This document shows, in pieces, positions 1 to 7,216 of a stretch of DNA of 32,171 nucleotides. The notes below the pieces were generated by a model. The model was not told the DNA's origin, did not search any database, and saw only the letters and a program-made list of their open reading frames with translations. Both the position numbers and the translations under genes were made by a program. The stretch lies in the NCBI GenBank assembly GCA_015488755.1, contig WFNB01000080.1:1-32171 (forward strand), read 5' to 3'. Positions within the stretch are counted from its first letter, which is position 1; every line of letters starts with the position of its first letter. This DNA comes from Gammaproteobacteria bacterium. Lineage in GTDB: Bacteria; Pseudomonadota; Gammaproteobacteria; GRL18.

Positions 1-25
1 AGCGTCAGATGTGTATAAGAGACAG
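1..25 (+). other. Nextera/Tn5 adapter remnant (artefact)
   Basis: Bases 7-25 read AGATGTGTATAAGAGACAG, the 19-bp Tn5 mosaic end used in Nextera libraries. The preceding AGCGTC matches the adjoining bases of the Nextera read-1 transposase adapter. This is untrimmed synthetic sequence at a contig end, so genomic sequence begins at about base 26. Confidence 0.95.
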
Positions 26-59
26 CAATGGTATTATAGAATAACATAAAATTTCTTCA

Positions 60-320
60 TTATTTATCATCTAAAATATTTTCCTGCTTTCTGGCTTTTT
101 TTAACATCTTTGATAAGGCTTTAAATTCTTTACACAGATTATAAGTTTCTTTGCTGCTTTTTCTTTTTTTGGATTCTTTTTTAATGTTTTTTTTCAGCTC
201 TGCTTTCTTATTCTCTAAAGAAAGTACCAGTTTTGAAAGTTTCTCACGCTTCTTTTTCTGCTTTTTTTTAGACTGATCAAAGAACTCATCCAAACTATTT
301 AGCAATTTCCTAATCCCCAT
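60..320 (-). CDS. Small lysine-rich coiled-coil protein, unknown function
   Basis: I do not recognise the family. From the preferred ATG at 320 the product has 86 residues, 26 of them lysine. It has no signal peptide or membrane segment. Two strongly basic helical stretches (about residues 17-30 and 38-57) alternate with leucine-containing heptad-like spacing, suggesting a soluble helical or coiled-coil protein that may bind nucleic acid, acidic lipid or polyphosphate (inference only). An ATG at 326 is also in frame, but AGGAG abuts it directly and sits 6 nt before the ATG at 320, so 320 is the better start. The start lies inside the end of the Na/Pi cotransporter gene (stop 310-312), so the two are probably translationally coupled. 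No terminator is visible before the contig end. Confidence 0.6.
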   Translation of the reverse strand: MGIRKLLNSLDEFFDQSKKKQKKKREKLSKLVLSLENKKAELKKNIKKESKKRKSSKETYNLCKEFKALSKMLKKARKQENILDDK

Positions 321-2076
321 AATCATCTCCTAATTCTGCGATTAATTTATCTTTTACCCAAAGAACTGAAGCAACATTGAGTAATTTTTTAGAAATACTA
401 TGAGTAAATCCGAGATCATTAATTAATGATGAAGCCATTTTAGAATCAATTTTATCGTCTCTAATAAGCGTATCAATATTTTTATTTAAGGTAATTTCAT
501 TTTCATTGGCATTATTCTTAAGTACCTGAAGACGAGTCATAACATCAGTGGCATCGGCTTCTTTATCATATCTTATGTTTTCAATCGTGCGCATAATCGT
601 AACTAATTGCTTACGTAACTCATTATATTGGTGGATCATGAACCAGTTTTTGCTTTTTGTGAAATAATTTAGGTTTTTTTGTAATTCACGAATATCTTTT
701 ACCATTTCAATAATATTGCGCACAGCTAATTTTAATTCATAGACTCGGTTATTGCCTTCTTCATCCATATACGCTTGGGACATAGAGGAATAGCGAAGGA
801 TCTCACTATAAAGGTTTTTAATATCTTTTTTATAAATCTCATTCACATTAACGTCAAATGTATGGTTTGATTGTTCAACTAAATCACCTAATTCACGATT
901 AGAAAACAACTCTTTACGATGAAGGTTCATTGCATGAATAATAGCCTCTAATGACTTATCATAGAGGTGAATACTTTCTTTTCTAATGGCCTCTAATGCC
1001 GATACGGGAATTTCCATGACTTCATTGGTTAAATATTTAGGCCGTCCTCTGCCCTTATGTTTCTGACTAAAGAGTGTCTCTAAAAAGCGAACTAATGGTT
1101 TGATAAAAGGAGAGACCAAAAGCACCCCAATAATATTAAAGATAGTATGGAATAAAGCCAGTTTCATGGCATTATCAGATTCTGAAATTGACAGTAATGG
1201 TGCTAAAATATCTACTAACTCTTTTAGTTGATAAAGAAATACGACCGCCACCAATGCAGTGATAATATTAAAAATAAGATGTGCAACAGCCAAACGTTTA
1301 CCATTTTTATTTGAAGCTAACGAGCCAAGAATAGCCGTTATTGTAGTGCCTATATTGGCACCAATAGCTAAAGATAGGGCGTTAATGTAATCAATTTGGC
1401 CTGTGGCCAGTGCCGTTATAATAATCGCCATGGTCGCACTACTGGACTGGATAATAACCGTAGCAATAACACCAAACAAAATATAAACAAAAACACCAAG
1501 ATAACCTTCCATAGCATATTCAGCAAGATTAATGCCTTCTTTGAGTGTTTCAAAACCTTCTTTCATGTAAGAAATACCAAGAAAGATAAAGCCCAAACCA
1601 ATGAGCACACTGCCTAAGCCTTTATATGAATTTTGTTTAGAAAACTGCATCACAACCCCAAAAATCAACATAGGTAAGGCATATTGAGCAATTTTTATTT
1701 TTAAACCAAGGGAAGAGACCAGCCATGCAGTCGCTGTCGTACCAATATTGGAACCAAACACAATACCAATAGCAGAAGATAAACTGATCAGTTCAGCAGA
1801 TAAAAAAGAGATAACAATAACAGAGACTAATGATGAGCTTTGTACGATAGCCGTCGCTAAAAAACCGGTGCTAATGGCTTTAGGTGTTGTGCTAGTAAAT
1901 CTTTTAAGCACAGTTTCTAATGCCCCTCCACTGAATAACTTAAAGCCATTTTCCATATAATGCATACCAATTAAAAAAATGGCAATGCCAGCAATGATGG
2001 CCTTAGCATTATTATTAGCAATAACAAACCAAGCAAATAGTAAAAAAAGTAACGGTGATATGATTCGTTTCAGCAT
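310..2076 (-). CDS. Na/Pi cotransporter family protein with PhoU-like C-terminal domain
   Basis: Inner-membrane sodium-coupled phosphate transporter of the NptA/PNaS family, 588 residues. Its two inverted halves each carry the QSSS signature (residues 79-82 and 200-203), each followed by a G-S/A-N-I-G-T-T motif (108-114 and 229-235). The membrane region covers roughly residues 1-335, starting with a hydrophobic N-terminus. From about 340 to the end the protein is charged and helical, like the PhoU domains fused to bacterial members such as YjbB. The family moves inorganic phosphate with Na+; direction and physiological substrate cannot be read from sequence. The ATG at 2076 has only a distant purine-rich AGGA upstream. 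Its 3' end overlaps the small lysine-rich gene, so the two probably form an operon. Confidence 0.93.
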   Translation of the reverse strand: MLKRIISPLLFLLFAWFVIANNNAKAIIAGIAIFLIGMHYMENGFKLFSGGALETVLKRFTSTTPKAISTGFLATAIVQSSSLVSVIVISFLSAELISLSSAIGIVFGSNIGTTATAWLVSSLGLKIKIAQYALPMLIFGVVMQFSKQNSYKGLGSVLIGLGFIFLGISYMKEGFETLKEGINLAEYAMEGYLGVFVYILFGVIATVIIQSSSATMAIIITALATGQIDYINALSLAIGANIGTTITAILGSLASNKNGKRLAVAHLIFNIITALVAVVFLYQLKELVDILAPLLSISESDNAMKLALFHTIFNIIGVLLVSPFIKPLVRFLETLFSQKHKGRGRPKYLTNEVMEIPVSALEAIRKESIHLYDKSLEAIIHAMNLHRKELFSNRELGDLVEQSNHTFDVNVNEIYKKDIKNLYSEILRYSSMSQAYMDEEGNNRVYELKLAVRNIIEMVKDIRELQKNLNYFTKSKNWFMIHQYNELRKQLVTIMRTIENIRYDKEADATDVMTRLQVLKNNANENEITLNKNIDTLIRDDKIDSKMASSLINDLGFTHSISKKLLNVASVLWVKDKLIAELGDDYGD

Positions 2077-2156
2077 GGCTTCTGTGGTTTTCCTGTCAAC
2101 AATTTAAAAAGCAATATTCAAGAAATTAAGCAAAGTCGATTTGACGATAACAAGTG

Positions 2157-2366
2157 TCTAAGTAACTTGAACTCTGGAATCCAGAGTGTTGATTAGCCTG
2201 TGTTTGTGGAAAAAGTCTCTTTGGCATGGATGCCAAAGTGAAGCCTACAAGGATGTATTCACGCCCGAAGGAAGTACTCTTGGGGTGCGGCGACTTCTGT
2301 AATAAATACAGGCTAATTAATACGTTACCAGTTCGGTTATCCAGAACTCAGGTTAAGTATCTTATA
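2157..2366. repeat. Compound inverted-repeat intergenic element
   Basis: The 321-base gap 2077-2397 has no credible gene but is full of nested palindromes. The outer arms (about 2157-2205 and 2304-2366) are imperfect inverted repeats, including ATTAGCCTGT at 2192-2201 against ACAGGCTAAT at 2308-2317. Inside are TTTGGCAT-GG-ATGCCAAA (2220-2237) and a bulged stem with arms near 2260-2268 and 2280-2287. ACTCTGGA-A-TCCAGAGT (2171-2187) forms its own hairpin within the left arm. This fits a non-coding miniature element or structured RNA, possibly also the terminator of the mutarotase gene. Copy number is unknown. Confidence 0.5.
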
Positions 2367-2397
2367 AGACTAGCAGAAAAGCATCATCCATCAAAGC

Positions 2398-3312
2398 TTA
2401 ATCTTGCTCTATTGACACCAGCATCGTTAATGTTTGTTTTTGTCCTGAGCCAAGCATAATCGTATTATCATGCACATTAGCAGGTTCAATGCAGATCATT
2501 GATTGCCAGCCATTATTTGCCATGTCCACCATTTTTTTTGCACTCTCCTGCCAAGGATTCCAAACAATAGTAGAAAAAGACTGTGCTTTTGCTATTATGA
2601 TATGCCGTTTAAAGTCTCTATCATGCAAGACAAGTGCCTTTTTGGTATTTTGATAAACACGATCCATTTCTGTTGTCAGTCTCACATTTCCTTGTTGCAA
2701 GCCGATACTAGCATTGTCTAATTTATCAATATATGAGGTATCATCCAAGCCTGAGATTTGAATATGATGCACATCACTAACATTAAAATACGCATGTAGG
2801 GCATTACTTAAAGAAATCGTATGATCGCCCTTATTAATTGTTAATAATTCTATTTTTAAGACATCTCCAACTATTATTTTTAGTCTAAGATCAAGCTTAA
2901 ATGTCACGTGACTGGTTTGGAAATTTTGACAATATTGCAAGCAGGGAAGTTCTAAAATAACTTCTGTACTACCATTAGGTAGTGTTTTAGTCGCACAAAC
3001 ATCCCATAAAGACACTCTGGCAAAACCATGAGCCGGTTGCCTTTCTTGCCCTATATAGTCACCAAACCAAGGCCAACAGATGGGAATACCGCCCCTAATG
3101 GCTTTACCTTGATGATAAATCGCTTGTTCACTCAGCCATAATACCGGTTCGGACTGACTATGAGGCTGAAATTCAAGAATTTGACCACCATAAAGACTGA
3201 TCGTTGCAGTAGAAAATTTATTATTGATCTGGATCATAGGGAAACCCGATATCTGTTCAATAAACTGTAACTGTTTAGTCAGTGCAAATTGTTGTGATAA
3301 TTTTTTTATCAT
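2398..3312 (-). CDS. yeaD: D-hexose-6-phosphate mutarotase (aldose 1-epimerase superfamily)
   Basis: Cytoplasmic enzyme interconverting the alpha and beta anomers of hexose 6-phosphates such as glucose-6-phosphate; 304 residues, close to the E. coli YeaD length. Family motifs are present: GGIPICWPWFG (74-84), HGFAR with a conserved His (95-99), LHAYF with the second His (172-176), WNPW (251-254) and the catalytic-type Glu in CIEPANV (E276). The ATG at 3312 has no strong Shine-Dalgarno sequence. It is transcribed divergently from the lipase gene, sharing a 131-base intergenic region. It ends 31 bases from the compound repeat, which may serve as its terminator. Confidence 0.9.
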   Translation of the reverse strand: MIKKLSQQFALTKQLQFIEQISGFPMIQINNKFSTATISLYGGQILEFQPHSQSEPVLWLSEQAIYHQGKAIRGGIPICWPWFGDYIGQERQPAHGFARVSLWDVCATKTLPNGSTEVILELPCLQYCQNFQTSHVTFKLDLRLKIIVGDVLKIELLTINKGDHTISLSNALHAYFNVSDVHHIQISGLDDTSYIDKLDNASIGLQQGNVRLTTEMDRVYQNTKKALVLHDRDFKRHIIIAKAQSFSTIVWNPWQESAKKMVDMANNGWQSMICIEPANVHDNTIMLGSGQKQTLTMLVSIEQD

Positions 3313-3443
3313 ATAAACTCGTATCGTATTAAATTAAAATTCACTGGAAAAACACCGTATAATTGCTATAGTTAGGCAGAAAAGACACTACCTAGTCCAT
3401 TTACATTTAATTAGTTCTAAACCATTAACCTAGAGGCATTGTA

Positions 3444-4274
3444 ATGAAACGGCTATTACAATCACTATCAGTTTTTATTTTATTTATTTCACTGGTTGCA
3501 CAAGCAGACATTGCTCTATTAGTACATGGTTATCATAGTAGTGGCAAGGCTTGGCGCTCTAGCGGTATCATAGCGCAGCTGAAAACAAAAGACTGGTATG
3601 ATGCAGGTTTATTGACACCACAAGACTATCTTGCTCCTCTTGTTAACTTGTCCTCACATAATGCACCCATGACTAATGAGGGGAAATATCTAGTTACTGC
3701 CGAACTGCCTTCAGAAGCACCGATAGAAATTCAAGCAGCCATGCTTGATAAGTATCTCACGTATATCCACACTCACTTTCCTCAACAAGTTATCCATTTA
3801 ATCGCTCATTCTGCCGGAGGCCTTGTTGCCCGTTTAACCCTTGTTAATAATTATCAACAAAAAGCACCTAGCCATTTTAATATTTTCCAACTCATCACCA
3901 TCGCTACCCCTCATTTAGGTTCTCCGATTGCAAAGATGGCACACCGTGCTGCTAACAGTCCCATTGGGGTAATAGCGCCATTAGTCGGTGCAAATGAGAT
4001 CAATCGTGCACAAACGTTATATCAACAATTAGCTCAGGAAGATAAAAACCCTTTCCTTTTTTGGCTCAACCGACAAGCCCACCCCCCAATGTACTATACA
4101 TCAATTATTCGCGGCAACGGCTCTTTATTAAAGGGCGATTGGTTGGTTCCACCTCTTAGTCAAAACATGGCTCTAGTACCAGCTATTGGCTCCCATGCCA
4201 GAGCCATTATTACAGCAGGCGATCATGATCTAAAATATCAAGATGCAATCATATTAATGGCTCTATTGCCTTAA
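3444..4274 (+). CDS. Exported alpha/beta-hydrolase, lipase-like
   Basis: Secreted or periplasmic serine esterase or lipase, 276 residues. The N-terminus (1-21) is a typical Sec signal peptide with a likely cleavage after A-Q-A. Next come the oxyanion-hole HG (28-29) and the nucleophile elbow AHSAGG with Ser123. ATPHLGSP (154-161) is typical of lipases near the active site. Asp232 (GDWLVPP) and His261 (AGDHDL) are the likely rest of the triad. The substrate is unknown; the motifs fit triacylglycerol or phospholipid esters better than small xenobiotics. A TATAAT hexamer at 3358-3363, about 80 bases upstream, is a candidate -10, but no good -35 accompanies it. It is the first gene of a plus-strand run that continues to 9072. 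Confidence 0.85.
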   Translation: MKRLLQSLSVFILFISLVAQADIALLVHGYHSSGKAWRSSGIIAQLKTKDWYDAGLLTPQDYLAPLVNLSSHNAPMTNEGKYLVTAELPSEAPIEIQAAMLDKYLTYIHTHFPQQVIHLIAHSAGGLVARLTLVNNYQQKAPSHFNIFQLITIATPHLGSPIAKMAHRAANSPIGVIAPLVGANEINRAQTLYQQLAQEDKNPFLFWLNRQAHPPMYYTSIIRGNGSLLKGDWLVPPLSQNMALVPAIGSHARAIITAGDHDLKYQDAIILMALLP

Positions 4275-4350
4275 CACAATAAGCTAAGGATCATCAAAGC
4301 CCATTATTTTTCAATTTATTAGCAGACAACATTTAGGAAACCTAAGTTAT

Positions 4351-4950
4351 ATGTCCCATACCAGCAAATATTTTAAAGATGTCGAGCAATACCGCAAAGA
4401 TATGCTTATTAAAGCTGAGCTTTGTGGTCAGCCAATGCAATTTACGACCACATGGGGGCTGTTTTCACCTAAAGCTATTGATGATGGCTCACGTTTATTA
4501 TTACAGCACATTAGGATCAATAAAGATGATAATTGCCTTGATATTGGCTGTGGCTATGGTCCACTAGGATTAACTCTTGCAAAATGCGCCCCCGAAGGAC
4601 AAAGCGTGTTAATTGATAAAGACTTTGTTGCTATTGAATATACTGAAAAAAATATTCAGCTTAATCGCTTAAACAATTGTCAAACCTTTCTTAGCAATGG
4701 ACTTAATCAAGTTGGCAAACAACGTTTTACTCTCATTGTATCGAATATTCCGGCCAAAGTGGGCAATGAGTTATTAAGCCTATTTTTAATTGATTCATAT
4801 AATCATTTAGAGCGAGGGGGACGCTTTTATGTTGTAACTATTACCGGTATTCGCAAGTATATTGAACGTTCATTTAAAGACGTATTTGGTAATTATAAAA
4901 AAATTAAACAAGGTAAAACCTATACGGTTGCCATGGCAATTAAGGAATAA
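4351..4950 (+). CDS. Class I SAM-dependent methyltransferase, RsmC/RlmG-like
   Basis: Soluble Rossmann-fold methyltransferase, 199 residues. The SAM-binding motif I is LDIGCGYGPLG (63-73). The acidic end of strand 2 is in LIDKD (87-91). At motif IV, where rRNA guanine N2-methyltransferases RsmC and RlmG have NPPF, this protein has S-N-I-P-A-K (131-136). Length and layout match the single-domain MTS family, not the two-domain 340-residue E. coli RsmC. The target is therefore unknown; rRNA is a reasonable guess. A small hairpin TTAGG-AAA-CCTAA (4333-4345) includes the only purine-rich stretch before the ATG and might limit initiation. The stop is 13 bases before the next gene, so they are probably co-transcribed. 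Confidence 0.85.
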   Translation: MSHTSKYFKDVEQYRKDMLIKAELCGQPMQFTTTWGLFSPKAIDDGSRLLLQHIRINKDDNCLDIGCGYGPLGLTLAKCAPEGQSVLIDKDFVAIEYTEKNIQLNRLNNCQTFLSNGLNQVGKQRFTLIVSNIPAKVGNELLSLFLIDSYNHLERGGRFYVVTITGIRKYIERSFKDVFGNYKKIKQGKTYTVAMAIKE

Positions 4951-4963
4951 TTGATAGCATCTA

Positions 4964-7216
4964 ATGGCAAAAATCCTTCAGTATTTTTTTTATAGTAGTG
5001 CTTTTTTATTATGTCTCTTTCTTATTACGGCAACCCTTTTTTCTAATAAGAATTTTTTTCATAGTAAAAAGCTTACCATTGAAGCTTTTAAAAGTGACTA
5101 TATAAAAAACCGATTACCTAAAATTATTGCCATAGAAAAAAAAGGCATTATTAAAAGCATACAAAAATCACCCATAATAAAAAAACAGCTCGATGACTGG
5201 GAGATCATAAAAAAATCGGGTAAATTACGCATTATTGTCCCCTACTCTTTTCAATTTAATGAATTTTTACCTCGTAACTCTCTTTCTTATAATGATGAAC
5301 TGGAGCTATTGGTTCATTTCGCCCAAAGCAATCAACTGAAACCCGTTTTTATTAGCACTAAAAAATTCTCCGACATGTTACCACTGCTGGAAAAAGGCTT
5401 TGGTGATGTCGTCGCGGCTAACTTGGCTATTACTGATGAGCGTAAAGCCAGAGTTAATTTTACCTTACCCGTTGACTATTCAACTGAGCAATTAGTAGTT
5501 GCCGCTGACAACCCAATGTACTTTAACTTTACTAATTTAGAGGGGCTTAATATCGGTGTCAGGGAAAACTCTTCATTTTGGGAAACCATTAGCTTATTGC
5601 AAAAGCATTTGCTTAGTAAACAAACAGATCAGCAAGCAGAAACACTTCATAAGACACCCCCATTTAATATTATCAAATTAGATGATTCTTTATCATCTGA
5701 TGATAAATTTAAACTGGTCACTTCTGGAAAAATAGATGCTGTTATTGAGGACAGTAACCGCCTAATACTCTTTAAAGAGTACCGTAATGATATTAAAGCC
5801 GCACTTGATATTAATAAAGAACGCCCTATTGCTTGGGCAGTACGTAAAAGCAACCCGCAACTTCTTAAGCAATTAAATGAATTTATTAAAACCGAAAAAT
5901 TATTGAGCTATACTCAAGACAACCACTTTGGTGATTTAGATAGCATAAAAAAACAACGACTATTACGCCTTATTACTCGTAACAATGCCACCAGTTATTT
6001 TCTCTGGAAAAACCAATTAATGGGTTTTGAATATGACTTAATCAAACAATTTGCCAAGCAACAACATATTAATTTAAAAGTGCTTATTGCTCAGGATAAT
6101 AGCCAAATGATCCAGTGGTTAGAAAATGGTTATGGTGATATTATTTCTGCTGGACTGAGCAAAACACCTGAATTGGAAAAAGACCCTATTCTCTTTAGTA
6201 AACCTTATTTATATGTTAAGCAGGTCATTGTACAACGCCATCATGAAGCCCCTATTGAAACACTCGCGGATCTCAACCAACGTACATTCTATGTACAAAA
6301 AAGTAGTGCTTACTGGCATACACTCACTACGTTGCAAGCACAATTAGAGAGTAAAAACATTCACTTTATTATTGAAGCGGTACCTGAAAATAAGTCAACA
6401 GCAGAAATCATTAAACAGGTAATAGAGGGACGCTATGATATTACTCTGGTTGACTCCGATATTATTGATATTGAGAAAAGCTGGAATAATCACCTACTTT
6501 CTTCTTTAGCCCTATCAAAAAAACAGGGACACCGTTGGTTGGTGAGAAAATCTGATAAGAAATTATTAGCTGCTTTAAATAACTTTATTAAAAAAGAATA
6601 TAAAAGTTTATTTTATAATATCACTTATAATAAATACTTTAAAAACTCTCATAATCTATTTACCGCAGATAAGTTGGCACAAAACAATAACGGTATTTCA
6701 ATTTATGATGATCTTATCAAGTCATTAGCAACTGAATATGGCTTTGACTGGCGTTTAATTGCTGCCCAAATCAATAAAGAAAGTCATTTTAACCCTAAGG
6801 CTGAATCTTGGGCAGGAGCAAAAGGTTTGCTTCAAGTCATGCCCAGAACAGCTCTTGAGATGGGCATTAATCACTTAGAAAAACCTGAAAACAGCTTACG
6901 GGCTGGACTTAAATACATGGCTTGGATTCGAAAACAATTACCTGAGAACTTACCTGTTGACGTGCGTACATGGTTTACATTAGCTGCTTACAATGCCGGC
7001 TTGGGGCATTTATTTGATGCTCAGCATTTAGCAGAAAAGCAAGGTTTGAATCCTAAACTCTGGTATGGACATGTTGAAAAAGCCTTTTTATTACTTTCAA
7101 AGCCCCAATATTACAAACAAGCACGCTATGGTTATGTCCGAGGCATAGAGCCCGTCTCTTATGTTAAGACAATTCAGGCATTATTTGAGCTATACAGTAA
7201 AAAATACCCACAATGA
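4964..7216 (+). CDS. Membrane-anchored lytic transglycosylase with two solute-binding domains (MltF-like)
   Basis: Periplasmic murein-cleaving enzyme of 750 residues, well above the ~480-520 of MltF. A signal anchor occupies residues 6-27. A first SBP_bac_3-like domain runs from about 86 to 318 and a second from about 328 to 565; both carry the G-[FY]-G-D-[VI]-[VI]-[SA]-A motif (145-152 in the first). The C-terminal SLT domain (about 590-750) has the catalytic Glu606 in NKES, GLLQVMP (621-627), AYNAG (675-679) and the tail motif RYGYVRG (721-727). MltF has one SBP-like regulatory domain that senses muropeptides; two in tandem suggests a second ligand or an internal duplication. It follows the methyltransferase by 13 bases, and its stop overlaps the next start as ATGA. 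Confidence 0.88.
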   Translation: MAKILQYFFYSSAFLLCLFLITATLFSNKNFFHSKKLTIEAFKSDYIKNRLPKIIAIEKKGIIKSIQKSPIIKKQLDDWEIIKKSGKLRIIVPYSFQFNEFLPRNSLSYNDELELLVHFAQSNQLKPVFISTKKFSDMLPLLEKGFGDVVAANLAITDERKARVNFTLPVDYSTEQLVVAADNPMYFNFTNLEGLNIGVRENSSFWETISLLQKHLLSKQTDQQAETLHKTPPFNIIKLDDSLSSDDKFKLVTSGKIDAVIEDSNRLILFKEYRNDIKAALDINKERPIAWAVRKSNPQLLKQLNEFIKTEKLLSYTQDNHFGDLDSIKKQRLLRLITRNNATSYFLWKNQLMGFEYDLIKQFAKQQHINLKVLIAQDNSQMIQWLENGYGDIISAGLSKTPELEKDPILFSKPYLYVKQVIVQRHHEAPIETLADLNQRTFYVQKSSAYWHTLTTLQAQLESKNIHFIIEAVPENKSTAEIIKQVIEGRYDITLVDSDIIDIEKSWNNHLLSSLALSKKQGHRWLVRKSDKKLLAALNNFIKKEYKSLFYNITYNKYFKNSHNLFTADKLAQNNNGISIYDDLIKSLATEYGFDWRLIAAQINKESHFNPKAESWAGAKGLLQVMPRTALEMGINHLEKPENSLRAGLKYMAWIRKQLPENLPVDVRTWFTLAAYNAGLGHLFDAQHLAEKQGLNPKLWYGHVEKAFLLLSKPQYYKQARYGYVRGIEPVSYVKTIQALFELYSKKYPQ

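Noticed and set aside
2226-2459. 77-codon plus-strand frame across the compound repeat
   Set aside because: It runs through palindromes and into the 3' end of the mutarotase gene, has no ribosome-binding site and no family-like sequence.
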